DNA of 49,949 nt from Nitrososphaerota archaeon (GTDB lineage: Archaea; Thermoproteota; Nitrososphaeria; Nitrososphaerales; Gagatemarchaeaceae): positions 1-49,949 of the forward strand of contig PLCG01000110.1 in assembly GCA_003135575.1 (NCBI GenBank), given 5' to 3'. The notes below the pieces were generated by a model, which was given only the letters and a program-made list of their open reading frames with translations, ran no database searches and was not told where the DNA came from. Position numbers and translations under genes: made by a program. This document shows positions 32,668 to 41,398 of the stretch, one piece after another (position 1 is the first letter of the stretch; each line of letters starts with the position of its first letter).

Positions 32668-33789
32668 ATGGCGACGACCCGATCCTTGAAACACACGCCC
32701 CTGTATGACTTCCACCGAAAGCACGGGAAGATGGTGGAGTTCGCGGGATACGATATGCCCATCTGGTACACAAGCACCGTCGAAGAGCACATGACAGTGA
32801 GGAACAACGCGGGGATATTCGACGTCTCCCACATGGGCAGGGTCGAAGTGAGCGGCCCGGACTCTGGTAAATTCATAGAGAAGCTCTTCCCGACCGACAT
32901 CGGGAAGCAGCCTAACGGCAAGTCCGTCTACACGCTTCTCCTGAGAGAGGACGCGGGGATTATCGACGACCTCATCGTCTTGAAGAAGGATGAGAACAAT
33001 TACCTAGTGGTCATTAACGCGGCGAGCAGGCCAAAGGACCTCAGGCACATGGAGAAGACCGGCTCAGGCTTGAACTTCAAGATGGATGACGTGACCGAGG
33101 CCACCACGATGATCGCTGTGCAAGGCCCCTCCGCAATCGAAGCCCTCCAGCCCTTGACTCCGCTTCCTCTTGCGGGGACGAAGAGGTTCACGCACACCGA
33201 GTCGACCGTGAAGGGGATTCGAGCCGTCATCACCCGGACTGGATACACCGGCGAGGATGGCTTTGAAATCATCCTCTACGATGCGGCGTCGGGGGCCATG
33301 GCCGTGTGGGAAGCCCTGGCGAAGAGCGCAAAGCCGTGCGCACTGGGTGCGAGAGACTCGCTGAGGCTCGAGGCCGGTCTCCCCCTCTACGGCTCGGACA
33401 TGGACGAATCGACGAACCCGTTGGAGGCGGACCTCGGCTGGGTCATCTCGAAGGACAAGCGTTCCTACGTCGGACAGCCCGCACTGGCAGCGATAATGCA
33501 GAACGGCCCCGGAAAGGTCAGACGAGGGATAATCATGGAGGAAAGGATCCCTCGCCATGAGTTCAAGGTCACGGACCAATCCGGAGCGGAGATAGGCTCT
33601 GTTACGAGCGGGACGTTCTCTCCCATACTCAAGCGAGGCATCGCCATGGCGTATGTCAAGACGCCCGCCTCCAAGCTGGGCGAGTCGGTCAAGGTAGTCG
33701 TCAGAGACGCGCCGAGCGGCGGCAAGATCGTGAAGTTCCCCTTCTACGACGACTCGTTGTACGGATGGAAGAGAAAGCCCCACCAATAA
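32668..33789 (+). CDS. gcvT: Glycine cleavage system T protein (aminomethyltransferase)
   Basis: A 373-residue protein. HTPLYDFHRKHGKMVEFAGYDMPIWY and GIFDVSHMGRVEVSG are the N-terminal folate-binding blocks. TRTGYTGEDGFEII and GARDSLRLEAGLPLYGSDMDE are the next. GWVISKDKRSYVGQPAL and TSGTFSPILKRGIAMAYV complete the family. It moves the methylene group from the aminomethyl-lipoyl arm of GcvH to tetrahydrofolate, releasing ammonia. gcvH follows 33 bp downstream; GcvP is not in the window. Confidence 0.94.
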   Translation: MATTRSLKHTPLYDFHRKHGKMVEFAGYDMPIWYTSTVEEHMTVRNNAGIFDVSHMGRVEVSGPDSGKFIEKLFPTDIGKQPNGKSVYTLLLREDAGIIDDLIVLKKDENNYLVVINAASRPKDLRHMEKTGSGLNFKMDDVTEATTMIAVQGPSAIEALQPLTPLPLAGTKRFTHTESTVKGIRAVITRTGYTGEDGFEIILYDAASGAMAVWEALAKSAKPCALGARDSLRLEAGLPLYGSDMDESTNPLEADLGWVISKDKRSYVGQPALAAIMQNGPGKVRRGIIMEERIPRHEFKVTDQSGAEIGSVTSGTFSPILKRGIAMAYVKTPASKLGESVKVVVRDAPSGGKIVKFPFYDDSLYGWKRKPHQ

Positions 33790-33822
33790 TAGTAAATAGA
33801 ATGCTCTCAAGACCCCGCGTGT

Positions 33823-34242
33823 TTGAGCAATCCCTCGGCTTACAAGGTTCTTGACGGTCTGTTTTACACGAAGGAACACGAATGGGCTCGAGTGGAAGGC
33901 GGCACGGTGAAGGTGGGGATCACCGACTACGCGGCGAAGACCTTGAACGACATCGTCTACCTGACGCTTCCTTCGGCAGGTCAAGATGTGAAGCAACTCG
34001 GCACGTTCGGGACCGTCGAGTCGATCAAGGCCGTCTCCGAGCTGTACTCGCCGCTCTCCGGGACAGTGACGAGCACTAACCAGGAGCTCGTGAACCACCC
34101 TGAGCTGATTAACAAGTCGCCCTATGAAGCCGGGTGGATAATCGAGCTAAGGCCCTCCAAGCTGGAAGAAGAGAAGATGGCCCTCCTCTCGCCGAAGCAG
34201 TACGAAGAGTTCCTGAGCTCGCTAGAGGAAGAGCACCACTAG
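33823..34242 (+). CDS. gcvH: Glycine cleavage system H protein
   Basis: A 139-residue lipoyl carrier. LFYTKEHEWARVEGGTVKVGITDYAAKTLNDIVYLTLP is the typical start. The lipoylated lysine is K69 in VESIKAVSELYSPLSG. The ending SPYEAGWIIELRPS is standard, followed by a slightly longer acidic tail. TTG start, in the same operon as gcvT. It shuttles the glycine-derived aminomethyl group. Confidence 0.94.
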   Translation: MSNPSAYKVLDGLFYTKEHEWARVEGGTVKVGITDYAAKTLNDIVYLTLPSAGQDVKQLGTFGTVESIKAVSELYSPLSGTVTSTNQELVNHPELINKSPYEAGWIIELRPSKLEEEKMALLSPKQYEEFLSSLEEEHH

Positions 34243-34338
34243 AATCGAATGGCGAGAAAATCTCGCCCTCCTATGCCAGCAACCCGGCGACCACATTCGA
34301 AAAACTCTTAAATGGTCTGAGAACGCTGTCGAGCAAGT

Positions 34339-36618
34339 TTGAGCGGCATTTTCAGTAACTTCCTACGCGACGCCATCAGGCGTCCCACGGTCACAAGGCG
34401 TAGCATGATTACTGGAATGTTGCTGGTCAGCGTCTTTGTAATCGCGATCATCATCAGGATCTTCCCGGCGAAATACGGCTTTTACCTGAACGAATTTGAC
34501 CCCTACTACGACTACAAGGCGGCCAACTTCATAGTCACGTCCTTCGATCAGAGCTGGAACGCCGGCCAGGGCGGGTTCCCCGGGCTGCTGCACTACTTCT
34601 CATGGACTGATTACACCACCTGGTTCCCAGAGGGCAGGGCAGTGGCCTCCACTTCCCAGGACGGCCTTCAGTTCGCAGGAGCTCTGTCGTACATCTTCCT
34701 GAGAAACGTGTTCGGGTTGCAATTCAGCTTCTACAACTACTTGGTGCTTTTCCCGGTCTTCATCGGCGCGCTCACCGCGATGGCGTTCTACCTGTTCGTC
34801 AAGCGCATCGCTGGCGAGGTGGGAGGCCTGTTCGCAGCGCTGATGGTCGCGGTCTCCCCGCCTCTCATAGAGAGAGGAAACCTCGGCTGGTTCAAGTCTG
34901 AGCCTCTCGCGATTTTCCTCTTTGCTTGCGCTGGCTACCTCTTCCTGACGCTCTTGGACAGCCCCATGAGCACAAGGCAGCGGGTCTTCCGCTCCGTCTT
35001 CGCCGGTCTATTGGCCGGCTACGCCAACACCGCGTGGGGAGGCGGGCTCTACTTCAGCGTCGCGTTCGGGGTCTTCTTCGTCCTGTTGCCGTTCCTGAAC
35101 TACGACGTCCCCGGAATCTCGATTGTGGCGCTGCTCTTCACCGCAGGGGACATCTTCGCAAGCGCAATCTTCCCTAGACCAGGGACCGGGATCGTCACCA
35201 ATCCCGCTGGATTCGCGCTGCTTGGCGGGACCCTCTTCCTCGTGGTGGGCCAGTGGATGAGGACCTGGGTAAGACCCGCAGAATACAGGTGGACGATGGT
35301 GAAGGTCCTCCTCGGCTTCGGGCTCATAGGTCTGGCTGTGCTGAGCTTCGGGCTGCTCTCGCCGGTCAGCCGCAGATACCTCTCGGCAATCCTGCCTTGG
35401 GTGCGGAGCGGCGACCCACTAGTCCAGTCGGTCGCCGAGCACTTCATACCCACAGGCGGAGACTACTTCTCCTCATATCTCGTCCTGCTCTTTCTAGGCA
35501 TCTTTGGAGCGTACGTCGCGTTCAAGAGGAAGAGCCCCTCCATAGGGTTCGCCCTCGTGATAGGGCTGTCAAGCCTCTACATCTCGGCGGCGTTCTCGCG
35601 TCTCCTGGTCTATTCGTCGATTGCCCTCGCAGTCCTCGGAGGAATCGGGTTCGCCGAAGTGATATTCGCCATCCTGAAGCCCAGTGCGCCGACCCTGGTG
35701 AAGAGGAAGCCGACCTACTCGACCCAGAGCGAGATGCGCGCCGTCTATTCGATAGCATTGATCGCCTTGCTGGCCTTCCCCGCGAGCATATTCTGGATAC
35801 CGAACCCAGTCCAGTGCAACGGGACCAGCATAGTGTGCGACCAGAGCCCGGCCGATTATGGCGTCACCATCGCGAACGGGGGCACAGTCTTCTCGCACTC
35901 GCAGATCACCGATTGGTTCCAGGCCCTCAACTGGATACACAACAACACTCCGACGAACGCCGTCATCATCAGCTGGTGGGACTATGGGTACTGGGTCAAC
36001 GTCATGGGTAACAGGACGGTCGTCGCCGACAACGCCACCCTCAACGAGACCAGGATAGCCAACATCGGGCGCATGTTCATGCAGAACCAGACGGCAGGGG
36101 CCGCGACGGCGCTCAACATGGGCCACGGCCGACCCACCTACGTCTTGCTCTTCTTGACCGGCAGCCAAATCACGTTGAGCGGCACGAGCTACTATGTCCT
36201 GCAGTTGCCTGCAGGTCAAGGATTCACCCCTGGTGGAGGAGACGAGAGCAAGAAGCAGTGGTTCATCCGCATCGCCGGGCTGAACGAGTCCCAATACCTC
36301 CAACCTGCCCCCGACGACTTCAACCTCACGCCCGCGGCCCTTACCAACACCGTGTTCGGTGAGATGCTCCCGTTCACTTTCGCCGGCTACTTCGACCTGC
36401 AGAACCAGACGGCCACCGTGACCCAGAACTATTCCCTAGACCCGAACACGGGCGCCCCGCCGGTCCAGCTCTTCGCCACGCCGTCTAACTTCTTCCTGAA
36501 CGGAGGGACCGCCAAGTTCCAGATAGTCTTCCACTCCACCAGCCTGGATACTCCGATATCCTGCGGCAACCAGGTCAGCTGCTTCTCGACGGTCTTGATC
36601 TACAAAGTCCTGCCGTGA
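34339..36618 (+). CDS. aglB: Oligosaccharyltransferase AglB (STT3)
   Basis: A 759-residue GT-C membrane enzyme. LNEFDPYYDYKAANFIV near residue 53 holds the first DxD-like metal site. Thirteen or so transmembrane helices follow up to about residue 490. The soluble C-terminal domain has the signature ISWWDYGYWVNVMGNRT (WWDYG near residue 544). It transfers lipid-linked glycan to Asn in N-x-S/T sequons outside the cell. The frameshifted secreted protein at 45.5 kb, rich in sequons, would be a natural substrate. TTG start; a TTAAATG element about 30 bp upstream supports it. Confidence 0.94.
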   Translation: MSGIFSNFLRDAIRRPTVTRRSMITGMLLVSVFVIAIIIRIFPAKYGFYLNEFDPYYDYKAANFIVTSFDQSWNAGQGGFPGLLHYFSWTDYTTWFPEGRAVASTSQDGLQFAGALSYIFLRNVFGLQFSFYNYLVLFPVFIGALTAMAFYLFVKRIAGEVGGLFAALMVAVSPPLIERGNLGWFKSEPLAIFLFACAGYLFLTLLDSPMSTRQRVFRSVFAGLLAGYANTAWGGGLYFSVAFGVFFVLLPFLNYDVPGISIVALLFTAGDIFASAIFPRPGTGIVTNPAGFALLGGTLFLVVGQWMRTWVRPAEYRWTMVKVLLGFGLIGLAVLSFGLLSPVSRRYLSAILPWVRSGDPLVQSVAEHFIPTGGDYFSSYLVLLFLGIFGAYVAFKRKSPSIGFALVIGLSSLYISAAFSRLLVYSSIALAVLGGIGFAEVIFAILKPSAPTLVKRKPTYSTQSEMRAVYSIALIALLAFPASIFWIPNPVQCNGTSIVCDQSPADYGVTIANGGTVFSHSQITDWFQALNWIHNNTPTNAVIISWWDYGYWVNVMGNRTVVADNATLNETRIANIGRMFMQNQTAGAATALNMGHGRPTYVLLFLTGSQITLSGTSYYVLQLPAGQGFTPGGGDESKKQWFIRIAGLNESQYLQPAPDDFNLTPAALTNTVFGEMLPFTFAGYFDLQNQTATVTQNYSLDPNTGAPPVQLFATPSNFFLNGGTAKFQIVFHSTSLDTPISCGNQVSCFSTVLIYKVLP

Positions 36619-36636
36619 TGACCCGGGCCCGTCGGC

Positions 36637-36813
36637 CTACTTGTCTTGCGTTGTAGTGGCCTGATACGCCAGCGGGCTTCTGTATCTGGCATATTTGTCA
36701 TCGGGGGAGTATTTCGCCGGCGCAGCCATGACGGTGGCCTCCCCGCACTGCGGGCACTTCGCCGCCATCGTGTACTTCGAGTCCTTCACGCACTTGAAGA
36801 GCAGGTTCTTCAT
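36637..36813 (-). CDS. nop10: H/ACA RNP component Nop10 (one zinc ligand changed)
   Basis: A 58-residue protein. KCVKDSKYTMAAKCPQCGEATVMAAPAKYSPDDKYARYR follows the Nop10 pattern: zinc ribbon, then the conserved P-x-x(F/Y)SP-D-x-Y-x-x-YR segment that binds Cbf5. The usual first CPxC is C8-V-K-D11 here, so only three cysteines remain (8, 20, 23) and D11 stands where the second cysteine should be. The ATG is 3 bp after the aIF2 alpha stop, the classic archaeal operon order. It acts in pseudouridylation of rRNA with Cbf5, Gar1 and L7Ae. A C-terminal extension of about 8 residues is present. Confidence 0.9.
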   Translation of the reverse strand: MKNLLFKCVKDSKYTMAAKCPQCGEATVMAAPAKYSPDDKYARYRSPLAYQATTTQDK

Positions 36814-36816
36814 TCT

Positions 36817-37617
36817 CTAGGCGCCGCCGCCATACTTCCGTGACATCTCTTTCTTGCTTGTGAAGCTCCCGTGCTTGCCTATGGCCTCCTCCATCTTCAG
36901 GAGGACAGCTCCCATGACCTTGTCGGCTTGCTTGTAATCGTCGGCGGTGACCCTGACCCGGTAGCGAGGCGCCCCGACGTAGGTCATCTTGATCTCGGCC
37001 ACCGAGGAGGCGTTGAGGCCAGCGGCCAGCGCCTTTTTGATCTGGAGGATACCGTCGGGAGCGTTCGAGCTCATCTCGACTATGTTCCCGACCTCGTACT
37101 TCGGCGCAGCGATCTTCTCCTTCGCCGCAGTGACCATCTCGTTGACGACGTCGGCTGGGAAGTTCAGGGCCGCGAACGTCTTCTCGCCCCTCTTCGCCGC
37201 GTCCTCGAAAGCCTCGTAGAGGGTTCCGTACTGCTCTTGGAGCTTGGTGACGATGTCTGAGAACGGCTTGTCATCCATCCCGAGCTTCTTCTTCACCATC
37301 CCCAGTATCATGACCACCTTCTCCTTCTGCTTCCACTCGATCAGCTTGTTCCGTCTCTCCTCGTTCGTGACCTGTCTGAGGGAAAGGTCGACCTCCCTCC
37401 TGGACTTTTCAGCCCTTATGACCTTGAGGACGAGCTTCTGCCCAACCTTCGCGACCCGGTCAATGTTCCTGACCCAGCCGGTGGTAATCTCGGAGATGTG
37501 CAGGAAACCGTTCATCCCGTTGTATTCGTCAAGGTCGACATAGATGCCGTGCGGGGTTATCTCCCTCACAGTGCACAGGACAATGTCTCCTCTTTCGGGT
37601 AGCTCGCCGCTCTCCAT
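36817..37617 (-). CDS. Translation initiation factor aIF2 alpha
   Basis: A 266-residue protein with an N-terminal S1 domain (GDIVLCTVREITPHGIYVDLDEY, then GFLHISEI). A helical middle domain has YGTLYEAFEDAAKRG, and the C-terminal alpha-beta domain has IKMTYVGAPRYRVRVTADDYKQAD, which binds the gamma subunit. It helps bring initiator Met-tRNA to the ribosome. It lies third in the L44e-S27e-aIF2alpha-Nop10 operon. ATG start at 37617. Confidence 0.95.
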   Translation of the reverse strand: MESGELPERGDIVLCTVREITPHGIYVDLDEYNGMNGFLHISEITTGWVRNIDRVAKVGQKLVLKVIRAEKSRREVDLSLRQVTNEERRNKLIEWKQKEKVVMILGMVKKKLGMDDKPFSDIVTKLQEQYGTLYEAFEDAAKRGEKTFAALNFPADVVNEMVTAAKEKIAAPKYEVGNIVEMSSNAPDGILQIKKALAAGLNASSVAEIKMTYVGAPRYRVRVTADDYKQADKVMGAVLLKMEEAIGKHGSFTSKKEMSRKYGGGA

Positions 37618-37664
37618 CGCTAATCTCCTCTCACTGGCGCTTGCCGAGAAGGTTGGTTATTAAT

Positions 37665-37862
37665 CTAGTCCAGTCTCTTGATTACCGGGGCGTCAATCTC
37701 TACCTTCCCCCCGGTCTTACTAGCGAGCTTTCTCCCACAGCCCCTGCACGTCACGTCTCTCGTGGAGGCGGAGAACATGGGCCTCTCCTCGCCGCAGTCG
37801 GGACACTTGACCAAAAGGAAGCTGCTCCTCGGCTTCGGTATGAACTCTCGCTCTCTCTTCAT
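37665..37862 (-). CDS. rps27e: Ribosomal protein S27e
   Basis: 65 residues from the ATG at 37862; the frame is open further upstream but would overlap L44e. FIPKPRSSFLLVKCPDCGEERPMFSAS, then VTCRGCGRKLASKTGGK has the four zinc cysteines of S27e. It starts 5 bp after the L44e stop. Confidence 0.94.
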   Translation of the reverse strand: MKREREFIPKPRSSFLLVKCPDCGEERPMFSASTRDVTCRGCGRKLASKTGGKVEIDAPVIKRLD

Positions 37863-37867
37863 TTTGA

Positions 37868-38146
37868 CTATTGCACTATCTCTGCCTTTCTCAGGCGGAT
37901 CCCCTTGCGCATTGCCTCTTTGTTGCACTCCTTGCACTTTAGCTTCAGAGTGGCCTTCTTCGTCGTCTTCGCCGTTCTTATGAGCTCAGGGAACTTCTGG
38001 CCTCCATAGCCCCGCTTTCTGGTGGCCTGTCGTCTGGCACCCCAGGAAGACGCCCTCTCCTTCCCCTTCTTGTAAAGCGAAATGGTGTGAATGGTATGCT
38101 TCTTGCAATGTGGACAGTTTGTGTTAATTTCCTTCGGAATCTTCAT
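37868..38146 (-). CDS. rpl44e: Ribosomal protein L44e
   Basis: A 92-residue protein. MKIPKEINTNCPHCKKHTIH and KGKERASSWGARRQATRKRGYGGQ are diagnostic; LKCKECNKEAMRKGIRLRKAEI supplies the second CxxC. GCATAAATC on the minus strand (about 38175-38185) is about 30 bp upstream, giving a leaderless start for the ribosomal operon. Confidence 0.95.
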   Translation of the reverse strand: MKIPKEINTNCPHCKKHTIHTISLYKKGKERASSWGARRQATRKRGYGGQKFPELIRTAKTTKKATLKLKCKECNKEAMRKGIRLRKAEIVQ

Positions 38147-38339
38147 ACGGTTTTCAGCCGAGCCGACCCGTCTTATGATTTATGCGTTGTGGTTGGTCCG
38201 GCAGGACTTTTCGGGCTTGAGCGGATGTGAATCCAAAAAGAAACCCGACTCTGAGTACCTGGTGATTCTCGACGCGAATGAGAACCAATCTTTATTATCA
38301 GTCACTATGCAACCCGAGTGAAGGCGAGCACCTCAAAAC

Positions 38340-39095
38340 ATGTTTTTTGCGAAGACCGCTAGCAGCCAGGAATGGAAGGCGGTTGCAGCTGCAATCAAGA
38401 CGCTCGTGGAGGAGGCCACATTCGAGGTCTCCAGCGAGGGCCTCGTCTTCAGGGCAATGGACCCCTCTCACATCGCCCTAGTCGACCTTAATTGGCCGAA
38501 CACAAGCTTCGAGAAGTTCGAGTGCGACAAGCCAACCAAGTTCACCATAAGAGTAGAGGACTTTGTCAAGCTGATTGCCAGGACTGACAACAAGGACAGC
38601 GTGGAGATTGCCTCCAGCGAGGACGACGCCCTGACGCTCAGGCTGATGAACGGGTACAAGCGGGAATTCAAGGTTCATCTCATCGAGACGACGCCCGGCA
38701 CAGCCCCGCTTCCAAAGCTCGACCTCGACGTCAAGCTCTCCATGAGCAAGAGCGTCTTTGAGAAGGTGCTCGGTGACATCTCTGTCGTCGCGGATCAGGT
38801 CATGATTTCATCGTTGAAGGAGGGAGTGTCATTCTCCGGGAAGAGCGACGTTGGTGCGGCTACAATCCAACTCGACAAGGGCGGCGCGGACGTGCTCGAC
38901 CTTCAGGTGAAGGCGGAGGCGAAGGCATCGTATAATATCGATTATTTGCTTGGGATTTCAAAGGCCGTTGGAAGCGCTTCCGATATCGTGGTGGTCGAGT
39001 ATAGCTCGAAGAAACCTGCACGATTGGAGTTCAAATTGAACGAGCAGGGCGCAAGAATATACTACTTCCTTGCACCTCGCATAGCTGAGAATTAG
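38340..39095 (+). CDS. pcn: DNA polymerase sliding clamp (PCNA)
   Basis: A 251-residue protein with the two-domain clamp fold. MFFAKTASSQEWKAVAAAIKTLVEEATFEVSSEGLVFRAMDPSHIALVDL is a strong PCNA start, with the DPSH(I/V)ALV segment. The C-terminal LEFKLNEQGARIYYFLAPRI closes domain 2. It tethers PolD, ligase and Fen1. Only one PCNA is seen here. CTTTATTAT at about 38288 is the likely promoter, so there is a leader of about 25 nt. Confidence 0.95.
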   Translation: MFFAKTASSQEWKAVAAAIKTLVEEATFEVSSEGLVFRAMDPSHIALVDLNWPNTSFEKFECDKPTKFTIRVEDFVKLIARTDNKDSVEIASSEDDALTLRLMNGYKREFKVHLIETTPGTAPLPKLDLDVKLSMSKSVFEKVLGDISVVADQVMISSLKEGVSFSGKSDVGAATIQLDKGGADVLDLQVKAEAKASYNIDYLLGISKAVGSASDIVVVEYSSKKPARLEFKLNEQGARIYYFLAPRIAEN

Positions 39096-39115
39096 GCCTC
39101 TGTTTCGCCTAATTC
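39089..39115. terminator. Perfect 9-bp hairpin between convergent pcn and HEG genes
   Basis: GAATTAGGC (39089-39097) and GCCTAATTC (39107-39115) are perfect complements around a 9-nt loop. The left arm covers the pcn stop codon. It could slow or end transcription from either side, though archaeal terminators usually rely on T-tracts, which are weak here. Confidence 0.4.
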
Positions 39116-39117
39116 GC

Positions 39118-40194
39118 TCAAATAGCGGTCTGTTTTCCTTTCTTATTCAGCTTCTTCAGTGTAAGATAAAATGGGTCTAGCATTTTGTAATAGCTTGGGT
39201 CTACTTGTTTGAGCCCCCAGAGCGGGTGTGTGTCAATGAAATCAAAGAATTCCAGCATTTTCTTCACCCGTTCCCTCTTGACAATCACGTAAGGGAGTAT
39301 CTGCGGCAAGACAGCACGTAACACGCCAGCACTTGCGATATAGGCCCACCTTGTTTTTGTCGCGGCATCTCCCTTCTTGTTTCGGTGGACTGTCCCTTCT
39401 CCTATTGTCTCGGCGATTCTGATTAGAAATGCCCTGTTACTATTGCTTATTTCCAATTGAGGCCGATAAAAGAAACCTCGCCGATACAGCCGGTTGAAGA
39501 CCTTTGACAGAAGAATTGAGCCCTCGCCGTCTATCACGCCCGCCAACCAGGCGCATTCCTTCTCAGACATTTGCCTGAATGCCTTGAATCTATTGCCAGG
39601 TCTTCGGTCATTCAAGTTGACAGGTCGAGACGCTAAGGCTAATTGGTCACCTGGAACGTCTCTGCCTTTCTCATTCAAGCGCTTTACCCCGAGATACAGG
39701 GAATCGAGTTTTTCGTGGTATCCTTCTGGAACCTTCATTGACCCATCTATGGGATTCGACTCTATGAACTCAAGATACCTCAGCATTGTCTTCGCGACTT
39801 CTTGCTTGATTATCAAGTAGGGCAAGATTTGTGGTAGAATGCCTCGGAGGACCGAGGGCGAACCTTTGTACTCCCACTTGTCTCTCCAATCACGTCTTTT
39901 CTCTATGGTCAGCCCCACGAATCCCATCCCGATGACTTCCCTTATGCGCCTAACAATATCTTCGTTCGAATTAGCTACGCTAAGAAAGGCCTTGTAGAAG
40001 AAACCTCTTCTGGAATACCCAGACTTCACTAGCACTCTTGCAATGAAGATGGACCCTTCGCCATCAATGACTCCTGCCAACCACGCCCTTTCAACAGGAC
40101 TCAGAATCCGGACTGTGCTTCGCTGAGCGACATGCAACCCGCCAACTGCGTTGGGTGCCTCTTGAGGTGACTCCCTTGACCTGTTCTTCGGCAT
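39118..40194 (-). CDS. Free-standing two-domain LAGLIDADG homing endonuclease
   Basis: A 358-residue protein made of two similar halves. Each has a catalytic helix, WLAGVIDGEGS at 38-48 and again at 216-226. Each is followed by RRGFFY, an SNSN/ANSN element and LPQILPYLIIK or LPQILPYVIVK. The acidic residue D (with G following) in each motif is intact, so it may cut DNA as a monomer. It is not inside an intron or intein: it stands alone between pcn and priS and opposes both. CTAAATAG on the minus strand about 24 bp upstream of the ATG suggests its own promoter. GC looks lower than its neighbours, consistent with transfer. Confidence 0.88.
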   Translation of the reverse strand: MPKNRSRESPQEAPNAVGGLHVAQRSTVRILSPVERAWLAGVIDGEGSIFIARVLVKSGYSRRGFFYKAFLSVANSNEDIVRRIREVIGMGFVGLTIEKRRDWRDKWEYKGSPSVLRGILPQILPYLIIKQEVAKTMLRYLEFIESNPIDGSMKVPEGYHEKLDSLYLGVKRLNEKGRDVPGDQLALASRPVNLNDRRPGNRFKAFRQMSEKECAWLAGVIDGEGSILLSKVFNRLYRRGFFYRPQLEISNSNRAFLIRIAETIGEGTVHRNKKGDAATKTRWAYIASAGVLRAVLPQILPYVIVKRERVKKMLEFFDFIDTHPLWGLKQVDPSYYKMLDPFYLTLKKLNKKGKQTAI

Positions 40195-40291
40195 GGACTA
40201 GAATGGAAACTGACTATTTAGGCGCCACCGAGAATCCAAGAGCGACACATCCTCACTAATCTTATAATCAACGACGCATCTCGTCCCTTTC

Positions 40292-41398
40292 TTGTCCGCG
40301 AGCACCCCCAAGGTCGATGGCGCCCCGCCCCAGATGGACGACAAGACCATCGCGTTCCTTCGGAGGGCCTTCCGCGAGCATTACTTCAAGCATCACGACG
40401 ACGTCGAGATGCCCACCATGATCCAGAACAGGGAGTTCGGATACATCCCGTTCGGGAAGGGGATGATAAGGCACCTGTCCTACAAGACCTCGGGAGAGCT
40501 CGCCGCCGACCTGGTGAAGCAGGCCCCATCGTCTGTCTTCTGCTCCAACGGTGTCTACTCTAACCCGACCCTGGCGATGGACGAGAAGGGGTGGAAGGGG
40601 GCCGAGCTGATCTTCGACATCGACGCAAGTTCAATCCCGACTTCGTGCAGGGCCAAGCACAGCTTCTGGGCGTGCAAGGCATGCGGCAAGATCACACGCT
40701 CGTTGGAGAGGCCGCCGCAGTGCCCAAAGTGCGAATCGACGGGCCTGGCTCAGCTGCATTGGAGCTGTGCCGAGTGTTTGGCCGCCACCAAGGAGCACGT
40801 CTCCCGGCTGATCGAGTTCCTCACCAGCGACTTTGGGGTCTCCAGCGCCGGCATCAGGATATACTTCTCGGGGAACAGGGGCTACCACCTTCACGTGGAG
40901 GACGAGAGGTTCGAGGGGATGGAGCCGTCAGCACGCGCCGAGGTCGCGAACTACATCAAGGGCACCGGCCTCGTCCGTCCGCAGAGCTCCGACTACACGC
41001 CTTCAGGCGCCTCTAGCAGAGGTGGGTGGCTCGAGAGGGTAGCGGCCGCGTCATCTGGCAAGGACCAACCGCAGAGGCTGGAGCAGGTGATCAACGCGTT
41101 CAGCTCGAGGATAGACGAGTCCGTCACAACGGATATACACAGGATTTTTCGCATGCCCGGGACGTTGCACGGAAACTCGGGCCTGCTGAAGATGAGGGTG
41201 CACGACTTGGACCGCTTCATGCCGGAGTACGACCCGGTCGTGCTGGGTGACGAGGAGGTCGCCGTCTCCGTGCAAGGCTCGCCCGTCTTCAGCCTGAAGG
41301 GCCGGACGTTCGGACCCTATTCCTCCGAGGAGCCCGAGCTCCCTGTCTATGCTGCAGTGTACCTGATGACAAAGGGTCTAGCGAGGCTCGCGGACTAG
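40292..41398 (+). CDS. priS: DNA primase small (catalytic) subunit PriS
   Basis: A 368-residue AEP-family primase. FREHYFKHHDDVEMPTMIQNREFGY is the N-terminal block, AELIFDIDASS (near 108) gives the catalytic DxD. A zinc stem CKACGKITRSLERPPQCPKC lies at about 128-150, and YFSGNRGYHLHVEDERF carries the SxGxH-like RGYH motif. RIFRMPGTLHGNSGL is the nucleotide-binding end. CTTATAAT at about 40261-40268 is about 28 bp before the TTG start, so it is leaderless. GINS follows with no gap. Confidence 0.94.
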   Translation: MSASTPKVDGAPPQMDDKTIAFLRRAFREHYFKHHDDVEMPTMIQNREFGYIPFGKGMIRHLSYKTSGELAADLVKQAPSSVFCSNGVYSNPTLAMDEKGWKGAELIFDIDASSIPTSCRAKHSFWACKACGKITRSLERPPQCPKCESTGLAQLHWSCAECLAATKEHVSRLIEFLTSDFGVSSAGIRIYFSGNRGYHLHVEDERFEGMEPSARAEVANYIKGTGLVRPQSSDYTPSGASSRGGWLERVAAASSGKDQPQRLEQVINAFSSRIDESVTTDIHRIFRMPGTLHGNSGLLKMRVHDLDRFMPEYDPVVLGDEEVAVSVQGSPVFSLKGRTFGPYSSEEPELPVYAAVYLMTKGLARLAD

